Assembly (NCBI GenBank): GCA_014323795.1
Contig: JACONK010000001.1
Location: 172,219-236,218, forward strand
Direction of reading: 5' to 3'
DNA length: 64,000 nucleotides
DNA from: Paracoccaceae bacterium
GTDB lineage: Bacteria > Pseudomonadota > Alphaproteobacteria > Rhodobacterales > Rhodobacteraceae
The notes beneath the pieces were generated by a model. It was given only the letters and a program-made list of their open reading frames with translations. It made no database searches and was not told where the DNA came from. This document shows, one piece after another, positions 1-8,298 of the stretch. A program made the translations under genes and the position numbers. How positions within the stretch are numbered: position 1 is the stretch's first letter; each line of letters opens with the position of its first letter.

Positions 1-100
1 AACTGGTTGAACTGCCGCCGGAACTGTTACTTGAACTACTACAAGCGACCAGGCCGCACGAAAGTGCAAGGATCGATAGGGCTGTGACAAGTTTCTTCAT
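1..100 (-). CDS. surface lipoprotein, 5' end only (paralogue of the 16.5-17.7 kb lipoprotein)
   Basis: Reading leftward from the ATG whose first base is 100, the sequence gives a lipoprotein signal peptide: MKKLVTALSILAL, then a lipobox ending LVAC, then a Ser/Gly-rich stretch that reaches the window edge. Signal peptidase II cleavage before that Cys and lipid anchoring follow from the family rule. The first 20 residues closely match those of the lipoprotein starting at 17747, and the DNA upstream of both starts is also similar, so the two are paralogues. The last visible codons (GGSSTS) match the start of the 21-residue repeat of the other copy. Only about 33 codons are in the window, so neither the mature domain nor intactness can be judged. 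A polyG tract like that of the paralogue is not present here. Confidence 0.75.
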   Translation of the reverse strand, partial: MKKLVTALSILALSCGLVACSSSSNSSGGSSTS

Positions 101-185
101 GGAAGGTTCCCTTCTGTGTCTATGGTTTTGTTTGTGACCCTGCGCTCCGTACCGCTTGTCGTGTCCAGGTCAAGCGAAAAAAATA
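101..185 (-). promoter_or_regulatory. upstream region of the left-edge lipoprotein gene, duplicated at 17748-17830
   Basis: On the minus strand a box CGCTTGACCTGG followed by CACGACA (around 160-180) recurs with few changes at about 17800-17820, as does the stretch containing CACAAACAAAACCA nearer the start codon. TTGACC at 174-169 could be a -35 element, but no convincing -10 is visible. The shared sequence suggests common regulation of both lipoprotein genes; this is inference. Confidence 0.45.
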
Positions 186-245
186 CGCCCGCCACAAACA
201 GATTTGGGGGCAGGTGGCGGCATTGCCTGCCTGCCGTGGCGGTGG

Positions 246-322
246 TGGCGACCCCGGCAGGATTCGAACCTGCAACCTGCCCCTTAGGAGGGGGCTGCTC
301 TATCCGGTTGAGCCACGGGGCC
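246..322 (-). tRNA. tRNA-Arg (anticodon CCU)
   Basis: The reverse complement folds as a standard tRNA. The acceptor stem GGCCCCG pairs with CGGGGTC, allowing one G-U. The D stem is GCTC/GAGC. The anticodon stem GCCCC/GGGGC encloses loop CTCCTAA, giving anticodon CCT (codon AGG). The T arm is GCAGG-TTCGAAT-CCTGC. Discriminator G is followed by an encoded CCA at 248-246. tRNA genes of this kind are frequent integration sites; no duplicated 3' end (attR) was seen in the window. Confidence 0.95.
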
Positions 323-746
323 GTCGGGGCCGGTTTTCCCGCGTCAGGTTCCGAATTGCAAGATGTGCCGGTGCCGGAAGGCTGTGCCAGGGCCGATTCA
401 TCCAGGCGCACCCGGCGAAATCCTTCCCTGGTTCCTGTTGCACGGGCCAATTTCCCCGCATCCTTGCGCCTGGAATTATGCGTGGGGCCGGGATGCAGTA
501 TTCAGCACGGCAGATTTCCAACCGGGCCTGACGGGCAACAAGGGCTGAAAAGCCGCCTGCGGCACCCTCCGCCTCGCCGCCGGGCACCCGAAGGAGGCCC
601 GGGGTTGCAGGATGCAAGGCGCAGAGACATCCGCACCCGCGCACAACCCCGTTGGAAGACACGTTATGCCTGGGGAAGCGGATGAACATCTGCCTGCATG
701 GTGCGACAGGACGTTCAGGAAGACAAGGCGTGATGCGGAACCGGGG
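323..746. other. no recognisable gene
   Basis: Between tRNA-Arg and the YwgA-like gene the open frames on both strands have low-complexity, Pro/Arg/Gly-rich translations typical of chance reading of G+C-rich DNA. No RNA gene or repeat was recognised. Confidence 0.5.
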
Positions 747-1271
747 CTACACAATATCGGGCAACGGGGAAGGCACTTTCACCTTTTTCAATTCCCGCAG
801 CAATTCCTGCGCCTGTTCCAATCGCCCGTCCTTAACCTTTACCGGCTTCCGCCGTTTGATTTCAGCCCAAGGGTCGGCATACCCATCGCGGAACAGGAAA
901 ACCGCCGTCGCGGCAAGCTCCAATACCACGGCCCCGGCATCTGCCGCTTTCCGGGCAAGTTCACGGCGCCCGGCTGGCACATCCGCAGCAGGTTCACCAT
1001 CCGTGGAGTAGACCGAATAGAAGCCTCCCCACTCCGCTTTTCGCTTTTTCTCGGTCAGTTCCCCGAGGATCACGCCCACCCTGGCAGACTCGGCAACGAC
1101 CTCGCTATAGGGGCCATAGTGCTTGTAGACGAAATAAAATCCATCACCGAATTCGGCAACATCAAGCAGGTAGGCGATTTTCTGAAGGCGCGTCCGGCCA
1201 ACAATCGTTCCCCCCGCATCACGGACAATTGCCGCGACGGCTGCAATCTGTTCCCGTTTACCTAGCGGCAT
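747..1271 (-). CDS. YwgA-like protein, partner of the HD hydrolase
   Basis: A 174-residue soluble protein with no signal peptide or membrane segment. The N-terminal part has a helical, winged-helix-like character with the motif GRTRLQKIAYLL (about residues 24-36), followed by FYFVYKHYGPYS (about 45-56). This pairing of an RTxLQK box with a YxYGPYS box is what I associate with the B. subtilis YwgA family. The C-terminus is Lys/Glu-rich. The start lies 2 bp beyond the stop of the upstream HD gene, so the two are almost certainly co-transcribed. In Bacilli ywgA also neighbours an HD gene (ywfO), which supports a conserved functional pair. Molecular function is unknown; nucleic-acid or protein binding as a regulator or sensor of the HD enzyme is inference. 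Confidence 0.7.
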   Translation of the reverse strand: MPLGKREQIAAVAAIVRDAGGTIVGRTRLQKIAYLLDVAEFGDGFYFVYKHYGPYSEVVAESARVGVILGELTEKKRKAEWGGFYSVYSTDGEPAADVPAGRRELARKAADAGAVVLELAATAVFLFRDGYADPWAEIKRRKPVKVKDGRLEQAQELLRELKKVKVPSPLPDIV

Positions 1272-1273
1272 GC

Positions 1274-2671
1274 CTAGACCTCCCTGTCAATGATATCCCG
1301 AATCTTGCCTTCGATCTCGGGGTGCTCCCGGTCGAAGTAGGCGCGGGCAAGTTTGAAATTTCGCAGGCCTGCCACAACGTCGGAACATTGTTTCAGGTCG
1401 ATCAGATCCCCAACCGCTGTGCGAACGTTGATCTGCTCCCCATCGCCTGTTTTATAAGGTTGCCTGTGCGCTTCATCTGTCAAGAGGGTCGGGATGCCAC
1501 TGGCCGCTTTCTCCTCCTTCTTCAATGTGTCTAGTGCAACGAGTACTTTCTTGCAACACTTGTCGGTCTGCTCGACATAGTCAGGATCACCGCCATTCTC
1601 CGGGTCGATCTTGTGCTGGATCAGGGCCCTGATATCCAGGCATTTGAAAAACTTCCGGTCCTGCAGGCGCGCTGCAAAGGATTGGATCAACCCGTCCCCG
1701 GCCTCCCGCAATTGCGAAAGAGCCCCCTGGATGACTGCGTCATCCAGATTCAGTACCGATTCGATATTCTCCGGTTCCTTGGCAAATTGCACCAGCGGAT
1801 GATTGTCCGGCAGACCAACCTTCTTCTCGCTCTCGTCCTGGACGAGTTTAACCAGCCTGACCAGCAGTTCGATAAACAGTTTCTCGGCCCCTCTGGTCGC
1901 CTTGTGAAAATATACCGTCGGGTACAGGTGGAAGAGCCCAAGCACATAGGCTTCTGCTGCGCGGATCGCTTTGGGGCCAATCACAAAGGTCGGAACCTCT
2001 TGAACCTTTTCTTCTTCTACCCCGATGGGAACGTTGCCAATCTCCAGGTTTGCCAGAAGCCAGGCAAAATCGATGGCAGAATGCTGGCTGCCGGACATCA
2101 GCCGATCCCGGCGCATGTAATCCAGCCGGTCCGCATCAAATTGGCTCGATACCACGGCGTTATGGACCGTTTGCCGCCCTTCCGTCTTTATCATGTCCGC
2201 CACGTCATTGGCAAAGCCGCTGCCCATCTCCTTCAGGATATCCGCAAGCGCACTGTCCCTGATAATCTTGTCGCTTATCTGCTCATGATTTGCGGCCAGT
2301 TTCAGGCCAAGCTTTTTGCCGACAGTTTTAAATGCGTGTTCAAATGCGTGGCTGAACGGTCCGTGACCCACATCATGGACCAGGGCCGCCGCCAGGGCGA
2401 TGTGCTCCCGTGCATCCCAGCGTTTTCCCCCGGCACGCTCCCGGACGATTTCCATCAGTTGCCTGGCCGTATGAAAAACGCCAACACTGTGGGCAAACCG
2501 GGTATGCGTAGCCCCTGGAAAAACCAATTCGGAAAACCCGAGTTGTTTGATTCTCCGCAGTCGTTGGAACGGGCGACTGTTAAGAACCTGCCAAAGTGTC
2601 CGTTCAAGCTGCTGGTCTGTATTGAAGACGATCAGGTTGTGCAGGGGGTCGCGGATTCTCTGCTGTGTCAT
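1274..2671 (-). CDS. HD-superfamily (d)NTP phosphohydrolase, YwfO/SAMHD1-like
   Basis: A cytoplasmic HD-domain metal hydrolase of about 465 residues. It opens with RIRDPLHNLI, then has LRRIKQLG, RFAHSVGV (His near residue 61) and the HD signature LVHDVGHGPFSH (HD at about 99-100), with a later DRLDYMRRD supplying further metal or substrate residues. This order is that of the dGTPase/SAMHD1/YwfO group, which removes triphosphate from (d)NTPs. The C-terminal 150 residues (KIDPENGGDPDYVEQ to IEGKIRDI) have no family I recognise. The start was placed at MTQQRIRDP because homology begins there; an in-frame ATG lies 20 codons upstream at 2731. First gene of a tight two-gene unit with the YwgA-like gene. 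Substrate is not readable from sequence. Confidence 0.85.
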   Translation of the reverse strand: MTQQRIRDPLHNLIVFNTDQQLERTLWQVLNSRPFQRLRRIKQLGFSELVFPGATHTRFAHSVGVFHTARQLMEIVRERAGGKRWDAREHIALAAALVHDVGHGPFSHAFEHAFKTVGKKLGLKLAANHEQISDKIIRDSALADILKEMGSGFANDVADMIKTEGRQTVHNAVVSSQFDADRLDYMRRDRLMSGSQHSAIDFAWLLANLEIGNVPIGVEEEKVQEVPTFVIGPKAIRAAEAYVLGLFHLYPTVYFHKATRGAEKLFIELLVRLVKLVQDESEKKVGLPDNHPLVQFAKEPENIESVLNLDDAVIQGALSQLREAGDGLIQSFAARLQDRKFFKCLDIRALIQHKIDPENGGDPDYVEQTDKCCKKVLVALDTLKKEEKAASGIPTLLTDEAHRQPYKTGDGEQINVRTAVGDLIDLKQCSDVVAGLRNFKLARAYFDREHPEIEGKIRDIIDREV

Positions 2672-2751
2672 TAATCTGCCGAATACTCTGTTTTTTAATA
2701 CAAAGATTTCTGTCTTTGGGGGGCAAGCCATCGTAATTTAATAGTCAAGCC

Positions 2752-3051
2752 TTGATGCGCGGTCGGGGGCATGGGCAGGCGCGATATTTTGCCGGATGTC
2801 CCGCCCGGGGTAAGGACGATGTCTACAGGAAGGTGCAGAATGCGGCACCCATTCGCAACCGTATCGACGTGACAGAGCCCGCGGAATGTGACATTTTCCT
2901 TACTGCCGCCTTGGGCGGCAATGATATGATTGGCCGGATGCGTACGGATGCTGCGGCGCGACCGGGTGAAGTGGGGGAGGTGGCTGTGAACATGGATATG
3001 GATAAGGCCGTTCTGTTTGACTCAAAGCCGGAAGAACAGCCGCGCCAAAAG
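2752..3051 (+). pseudogene. remnant of an ABC transporter ATP-binding subunit (C-terminal regulatory domain)
   Basis: The roughly 100 codons preceding the hydrolase, open in the same frame, read like the C-terminal MOI/TOBE domain of UgpC/MsmK-type sugar-importer ATPases: RIDVTEPAECDIFLTAALGG followed by RPGEVGEVAVNMDMDKAVLF and a terminal FDSKPEE. Walker A, signature and Walker B motifs are all absent, so the ATPase core is lost. The first 40 codons show no similarity I recognise. It is best read as the tail of a deleted gene that now runs in frame into the hydrolase, either a chance in-frame junction or a deletion fusion. Confidence 0.65.
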
Positions 3052-3837
3052 ATGATGTCCTATTGGGAGCGTCAATTCAGCTTGCGGCAGCTGCTGCCGG
3101 ATTTCGGGGACTGGCTGGACTGGATGGCGCGCGAAAGCGCGGGTGTCCGGGACAGATTAGGCCTGAACAGGGTCACATATGGTTCTCATGCGCGGCAATG
3201 GATCGAGATTGGTGGCCCGCCCGGTGCTGTTTTGCCGGTGTTCATTCATGGGGGATACTGGCGTGCGCTGGAGGCGGAGATTAGCCGCTTTGCGCTGCCA
3301 TGGATGCAGGCGATGGCCGGGGCCTCGGCCAATGTGGAATACAGGTTGATGCCGGAGGTGCCGCTTGCGGCTGTGGTGGACGATGCCGAGGCCGCGTTGC
3401 GAACGATTGCAAGCGAAACGGGGGCGCGGCTTTTGGTCGTTGGCCATTCGGCGGGCGGGCATCTGGCTATGATGGGGGCACTGCGCTGTCCGGAAATCGT
3501 GGCGGGCGTTGTGGGTATCAGCGGGCTTTTCGATCTGGCACCGCTGCCACATTCGTTTCTGGCCGAGGAGGTTGGCCTGACTGCCCCGGATGTTGAGGGC
3601 CTGTCACCGCACATGCTCTGGCAGGGGACAGCGGCCCATGTAACGGTTGCCTATGGTGCAGAGGAAACGCCGGAATTCCAGCGTCAGTCACAGATGTTCG
3701 GTGCCATATACGGCGCACGACTGCTGGAAGTACCCGGGCGCCATCACATGAGCGTCCTGCAGGATTTGGCAGACCCTGGGGGCGTGATTGCACGGGAGAT
3801 CAAGCGGAGATTTCAAGAACCAGGCCCACAATCGTGA
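3052..3837 (+). CDS. alpha/beta hydrolase, arylformamidase (kynurenine formamidase)-like
   Basis: About 260 residues from MMSYWERQF. The oxyanion-hole motif HGGYWRAL (about residue 65) and nucleophile elbow VGHSAGGHLA (about 130) are those of the arylformamidase-like subgroup of alpha/beta hydrolases, and a late RHHMS supplies the catalytic His. The subgroup hydrolyses N-formylkynurenine or related amides and esters; the real substrate here is unknown, and no tryptophan-pathway genes are nearby. The frame extends upstream through an ABC-ATPase remnant, so automatic annotation may report a 361-residue fusion; the ATG at 3052 or 3055 is chosen because the fold begins there, although no strong ribosome site is visible. 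The aldehyde dehydrogenase remnant overlaps its stop by 4 bp (GTGA). Confidence 0.8.
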   Translation: MMSYWERQFSLRQLLPDFGDWLDWMARESAGVRDRLGLNRVTYGSHARQWIEIGGPPGAVLPVFIHGGYWRALEAEISRFALPWMQAMAGASANVEYRLMPEVPLAAVVDDAEAALRTIASETGARLLVVGHSAGGHLAMMGALRCPEIVAGVVGISGLFDLAPLPHSFLAEEVGLTAPDVEGLSPHMLWQGTAAHVTVAYGAEETPEFQRQSQMFGAIYGARLLEVPGRHHMSVLQDLADPGGVIAREIKRRFQEPGPQS

Positions 3838-4085
3838 CAAAGCGGGAAATGATGCCCGATGTGGCGTTGCAAATGGTGCAGGATACGCTGACGGTCATGC
3901 GCCGGGTGCGGGCAGGGCGGTTCCGGGTTAACACGACCCTGTCCGGCGGGCCGGAATTACCCTTGGGCGGGTTCAGGCAGTCAGGCTGGGGACGTGAGGC
4001 CGGGATGATGGGCGTGGAGGAATATACGCAGGTTAAATCCGTCCATATTGAGGTCGGCAAGCGTAGCCCATGGGTTGATGGCTGA
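3834..4085 (+). pseudogene. C-terminal remnant of an aldehyde dehydrogenase
   Basis: Of 83 codons the last 60 or so match the extreme C-terminus of NAD(P)-dependent aldehyde dehydrogenases: VRAGRFRVNTTLSGG, then LPLGGFRQSGWGRE and EEYTQVKSVHIEV. A whole enzyme has about 490 residues; the Rossmann fold, catalytic Cys and general-base Glu are all missing. The preceding codons overlap the hydrolase stop. It sits directly before a choline-dehydrogenase-like GMC gene, an order typical of betB-betA pairs, so the lost gene was probably the aldehyde dehydrogenase partner. Not expected to be functional. Confidence 0.8.
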
Positions 4086-5689
4086 TGCCACAGGGATACG
4101 ATTTTATTGTCGTTGGGGGCGGATCGTCGGGTTGTGTTGTGGCGAACCGCCTAACGGAAAATTCAGCCTGCCGGGTGCTGTTGCTGGAAGCGGGCGGCAA
4201 AGACAGCCATCCGCTGATCCACATGCCCGTCGGTTTTGCCAGGATGACAACGGGACCCCATACGTGGGGTTATACGACCGTTCCACAGAAACATGCCAAT
4301 AACCGGGAAATTCCATACGCACAGGCACGGGTGATCGGTGGCGGATCCTCGATCAATGCCGGGGTATTCACGCGCGGCCATCCTCGTGACTATGATCGCT
4401 GGGCCGAGGAGGAAGGTGCTGAGGGCTGGGCTTTCAAGGATATTCAAAAGTATTTTATCCGTTCCGAGGGCAACACGATTCTTGCGGGCGATTGGCACGG
4501 GACGGACGGGCCCCTGGGCGTGTCGAACCTTTCCCCGCAATTCATGACGAATGCCTTTATCCAGTCATGCCAGGAATTCGGAATGCCCTATAATTCCGAT
4601 TTCAACGGGGCTAAACAAGAGGGGGCAGGAGCCTATCAGACAACCACGCGAAACGGACGGCGCTGTTCATCGGCGGTCGGATATCTGCAGCCGGTTCGCA
4701 AGAGGTCAAACCTGACGATCCGAACCGGAACTTTTGTACGCCGGGTGCTTGTGGAGAAGAGCCGTGCAACCGGGGTTGAAGTCTGGTCCGCCAAAGCAGG
4801 AACAGAGACGATTTATGCCGAAAACGAAGTTTTACTAACGACCGGCGCGATTGGAACGCCCAAACTTATGATGCTGTCCGGGCTCGGCCCTGCGGCGCAT
4901 TTGGCGGAACTTGGCATTGACGTGGTACGGGATGTGCCCGGTGTGGGCAAAAACCTGAATGATCATTTCGGGATCGACATCGTGGCCGAGCTGACCGGAC
5001 ACCAGTCTCTCGACAAGTACAATAAACCCCATTGGGCACTTTGGGCGGGGATACAATATCTGGCGTTCCGCACAGGGCCTGTGGCATCAAACGTTGTAGA
5101 GGGCGGGGCGTTCTGGTATGCGGACGCAAACGCACCATCGCCGGACGTGCAGTTTCATTTTCTTGCCGGGGCGGGGGCCGAGGCTGGAGTGCCATCGGTG
5201 CCGAAAGGATCAAGCGGAATCACGTTGAACAGCTATACCTTGCGGCCCAAGGCACGGGGGACGGTGCGTCTGCGATCAGCCGATCCCAAGTCTGCACCAT
5301 TGGTGGATCCGAATTTCCTGGGCCACCCGGACGATCTGAAAACCTCTGTTGAGGGCGTGAAGATGTCAAGGGAAATCTTTAGTCAGCCCTCACTCCAAAA
5401 GCATATCCGCAATATCCGGTTTCCCGACGACAGCGTGAAAACACAGGCCGATTTCGAAACCTACGCCCGCGCCTATGGGCGAACCTCCTACCACCCTACC
5501 TGCACCTGCAAGATGGGCGCGGATAACGATCCGATGGCAGTTGTCGATCCGCAATTGCGGGTACGCGGTGTTGATAGGCTACGGATATGCGACAGTTCGG
5601 TGATGCCGTCGCTCATCGGGTCCAATACCAACGCCCCGACCATCATGATCGGCGAGAAGGCTGCGGACATGATCCGTGGGAATTACTGA
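4085..5689 (+). CDS. GMC-family FAD oxidoreductase (choline dehydrogenase-like)
   Basis: 534 residues, full length for the GMC family. It starts with the FAD-binding Rossmann motif FIVVGGGSSGCVVANRL and LLLEAGG, then has GMC signature 1 (ARVIGGGSSINAGVFTRG) and signature 2 (LLTTGAIGTPKLMMLSGLGP). Near the end are the catalytic His in SYHPTCTCKMG and the partner Asn in GSNTNAPTIMIGEKAADMI. It oxidises a primary alcohol (choline or another polyol/aliphatic alcohol) to the aldehyde. The ATG overlaps the stop of the aldehyde dehydrogenase remnant (TGATG), implying former co-transcription with an enzyme that would have consumed its product. Substrate specificity is not readable; choline is only one possibility. 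Confidence 0.88.
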   Translation: MPQGYDFIVVGGGSSGCVVANRLTENSACRVLLLEAGGKDSHPLIHMPVGFARMTTGPHTWGYTTVPQKHANNREIPYAQARVIGGGSSINAGVFTRGHPRDYDRWAEEEGAEGWAFKDIQKYFIRSEGNTILAGDWHGTDGPLGVSNLSPQFMTNAFIQSCQEFGMPYNSDFNGAKQEGAGAYQTTTRNGRRCSSAVGYLQPVRKRSNLTIRTGTFVRRVLVEKSRATGVEVWSAKAGTETIYAENEVLLTTGAIGTPKLMMLSGLGPAAHLAELGIDVVRDVPGVGKNLNDHFGIDIVAELTGHQSLDKYNKPHWALWAGIQYLAFRTGPVASNVVEGGAFWYADANAPSPDVQFHFLAGAGAEAGVPSVPKGSSGITLNSYTLRPKARGTVRLRSADPKSAPLVDPNFLGHPDDLKTSVEGVKMSREIFSQPSLQKHIRNIRFPDDSVKTQADFETYARAYGRTSYHPTCTCKMGADNDPMAVVDPQLRVRGVDRLRICDSSVMPSLIGSNTNAPTIMIGEKAADMIRGNY

Positions 5690-5758
5690 CTGATATCTCC
5701 CTTCCCTCCCGCGAGTTGGGCCAGTTGTCAGAAGGCATAAGCCAGGATTTCTTTCGGG

Positions 5759-6577
5759 TCAGTCGAAATCAGGTGCCCAAGGCACGAGATTCTTGCCGAC
5801 GATGCGGTAGTTGGTGTGGGTAAGCGCATCGATTCGGGCCATGTCGATGGAGGACAGTGTGAAATCCATGATATCGAAATTGGTCCGAAGGTTTTCGCGC
5901 CTGGTGGACATGGTGTTGATGCTCACGCCTTTTTGCAAAATCCAGCGCAGTACAACCTGGGCGGCGGATTTGCCATATCTCGCGCCGATTTCCCTGAATT
6001 CAGGATATTTGAACACCTCGCCGCGCGCGACGGAACAATAGGAAGAGAGCGGGATGCCCGTTTCTGTCGCAGCGGCCAGAAGTATATCCTGATTGAGAAG
6101 CGGATGGAATTCCACCTGATTCGTGACAATGGGTGTTTCGATCATCCTGACCGCGTCCCGCATCATCCGGGCGGTGTAATTGGACACGCCAATGTTCCTG
6201 GTGAGCTCGCGCTTATGGGCCTCTTCCAGCAGTTTCAGAGACGATTCGATCTGAAAATCCGCCGGGGGCCAGTGGAGTAGCAGTACATCGACATAATCCA
6301 CCCGCAGGTCCCTGAGGCTCTGTTCCACGGAAGAGAGGAAACGGCCTTCATCAAAATTGTCGTTCTCAACCTTGGTGGTGATGCAAAGGTCATTGCGGGC
6401 GATACCGGTTTCCTTCAGTGCCGCGCCACAATCGGCCTCGTTGCGATACATCTGTGCCGTGTCAAAGGCACGGTAGCCTGTTTCGGCGGCGATGGCGATG
6501 GCGTCGCGGCATGCGCTGCCCTGAAGGGGATAGGTGCCGAAAGAACGCTGGTATGTTTTCTGGAAACAGATATTCAT
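5759..6577 (-). CDS. aldo/keto reductase (2,5-diketo-gluconate reductase type)
   Basis: 272 residues forming a single-domain NADPH-dependent (beta/alpha)8 reductase. The AKR tetrad is present: Asp in FDTAQMY with Tyr a few residues on, Lys in ITTKV, and His in LLLHWPP. NVGVSNYT-like (NIGVSNYTARM) and QVEFHPLL segments follow, and the C-terminus has SINTMSTRRENLRTN for cofactor binding. The start at 6577 is preceded by a strong AGGAGG six bases upstream, so the longer frame to 6613 is rejected. Convergent with the GMC gene and divergent from the CoA-transferase. Reduces an aldehyde or ketone; substrate unknown. Confidence 0.85.
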   Translation of the reverse strand: MNICFQKTYQRSFGTYPLQGSACRDAIAIAAETGYRAFDTAQMYRNEADCGAALKETGIARNDLCITTKVENDNFDEGRFLSSVEQSLRDLRVDYVDVLLLHWPPADFQIESSLKLLEEAHKRELTRNIGVSNYTARMMRDAVRMIETPIVTNQVEFHPLLNQDILLAAATETGIPLSSYCSVARGEVFKYPEFREIGARYGKSAAQVVLRWILQKGVSINTMSTRRENLRTNFDIMDFTLSSIDMARIDALTHTNYRIVGKNLVPWAPDFD

Positions 6578-6708
6578 GAAATCCTCCTGACAGATGTACA
6601 TCCGATAGTTCACCGGTCACTTAAAGGCCAGAGTCTTTGCATTTGATTCGTCCTGCGGTTTTTGATATGCCCGCCCGAACTTTCGGTTCCTTTCAGTGGC
6701 CATGGAAA

Positions 6709-8298
6709 ATGACAATGCCCCGCCGAATGACGGCCCGAGATGCGGCAACCCTGATTCCGGACGGGGCGGTGGTCGCGGTCAATTCATCCAGCGGTCTGTG
6801 TTGCCCGGATGCTGTTCTGGCCGGGATCGGCGAAAGATTTGAGGCAGAGGGTGCGCCGCTCAATCTAACCGCAATCCACCCGATTGCCGCCGGTGACTTC
6901 TTCGGTACCAAGGGGGTGGACCATATCGCGCACAAGGGGTGCCTCAGCCGAATTATCGGGGGGTCTTACCCGAGCGGTCCCACAAAGGCGGAGCCGCCGC
7001 TGATCTGGCAGAGGATCACCGGTGAGGACGTGGCGGCGTATAACGTGCCGTCGGGCATAATCTTTGATATGCTGCGGGAAGGTGCAGCCAAACGGCCGGG
7101 TGTCCTGACCAAGGTGGGGCTTGAAACCTTTGTCGACCCAAGGCTTGAAGGCTGCGCCATGAACGAGGCTGCCCGCAAGACATCCATCGTTGAGGTACGC
7201 GAATTTGACGGCGAGGAGTGGCTCTATTTCAAGTCCCTGCAACCGGATGTGGCAATCATCCGTGCAACGACAGCTGATGAACGCGGTAATCTGGGTTTTG
7301 AACAGGAAGGCGCCTATCTGGGCGCACTGGAAATGGCGATGGCCGCTCACAATAATGGCGGCATTACCATCGCGCAGGTTAAGCGCGTAGCGCAGGCAGG
7401 CTCGATTCGTCCGCATGATGTGACAGTGCCCGGCATTCTTGTGGATGTTATCGTTGAGGCCCCTGATCAATTGCAGACCACGGCCACCGTGTACGACCCG
7501 GCGATTTCCGGCGAGTTGATCCGTCCGATGGACAGTTTCCGGCACACAGGGTTCAACATTGGCAAAGTGATCGCACGCCGCGTATCGATGGAAATGCACC
7601 GTGGGTGGGTGGTGAATATCGGCTTTGGCATTTCCGCGAACGTACCCCGCATCTTTGTTGAGGAAGGCTGCCATGGCGACGTGACATGGATGATCGAACA
7701 GGGAGCCGTTGGTGGCCTGCCGTTGCTTGATTTTAAGTTCGGCTGTTCGGCCAATGCAGAGGCCTTTGTCGCCTCACCACACCAGTTCTGCTATTTCCAG
7801 GCGGGTGGCTTTGACTGTGCGCTTTTGTCTTTTCTCGAGGTCGGGGCGGACGGATCTGTCAATGTTTCGCGTCTGTCAGCCGTGCCACACCGCACGGCCG
7901 GGGCGGGTGGATTTGTCGATATCACGGCACGGGCCAAAAAGATTGTCTTCTCGGGCATGTTCAATGCCGGGGCCAGGATGCATCTTAAGGATGGCCGGCT
8001 GGTCATTGATCAGGAAAGCGGGATCGCCAAGTTCGTCGATACCGTCGATCAGGTCTCGTTCTCTGGCAAACGCGCCGTGGCACAGGGGCAAGACGTGATC
8101 TACGTGACCGAGCGCTGCGTGATTCGGCTGGATAAGCGCGGATTGGTGGTGACCGAAGTTGCACCGGGGGTCAACCTGGGGCGGGATATCCTCGAGCAGT
8201 CCGGTACGCGCCTGCATGTGTCCGATGACCTCAGGACGATGGACGCGGCCCTGTTCCGTGCCGCGCCGTTGGGTCTGGCCGCGCGTTTGTCAGCGTGA
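6709..8298 (+). CDS. acyl-CoA:acetate/propionate CoA-transferase (family I, YdiF-like)
   Basis: About 529 residues, a fused alpha-beta family I CoA-transferase. The N-terminal half begins RMTARDAATLIPDGAVVAV and contains RIIGGSYP and YNVPSGIIFDMLRE. The second half has GWVVNIGFGISANVPR and the catalytic Glu segment TWMIEQGAVGGLPL, then FDCALLSFLEVGADGSVNVS. It moves CoA between short-chain acids. The start is uncertain: ATGs at 6709, 6715 and 6727 are all possible, and homology begins near the last; a frame back to 6637 adds a poorly conserved stretch. Its stop overlaps the GTG of the enoyl-CoA hydratase (GTGA), so the two form an operon for activating and processing a short or branched acid. 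Confidence 0.85.
   Translation: MTMPRRMTARDAATLIPDGAVVAVNSSSGLCCPDAVLAGIGERFEAEGAPLNLTAIHPIAAGDFFGTKGVDHIAHKGCLSRIIGGSYPSGPTKAEPPLIWQRITGEDVAAYNVPSGIIFDMLREGAAKRPGVLTKVGLETFVDPRLEGCAMNEAARKTSIVEVREFDGEEWLYFKSLQPDVAIIRATTADERGNLGFEQEGAYLGALEMAMAAHNNGGITIAQVKRVAQAGSIRPHDVTVPGILVDVIVEAPDQLQTTATVYDPAISGELIRPMDSFRHTGFNIGKVIARRVSMEMHRGWVVNIGFGISANVPRIFVEEGCHGDVTWMIEQGAVGGLPLLDFKFGCSANAEAFVASPHQFCYFQAGGFDCALLSFLEVGADGSVNVSRLSAVPHRTAGAGGFVDITARAKKIVFSGMFNAGARMHLKDGRLVIDQESGIAKFVDTVDQVSFSGKRAVAQGQDVIYVTERCVIRLDKRGLVVTEVAPGVNLGRDILEQSGTRLHVSDDLRTMDAALFRAAPLGLAARLSA

Noticed and set aside
246-322. Integration site (attL/attR) at tRNA-Arg
   Set aside because: No integrase gene and no second copy of the tRNA 3' end were found in the window.
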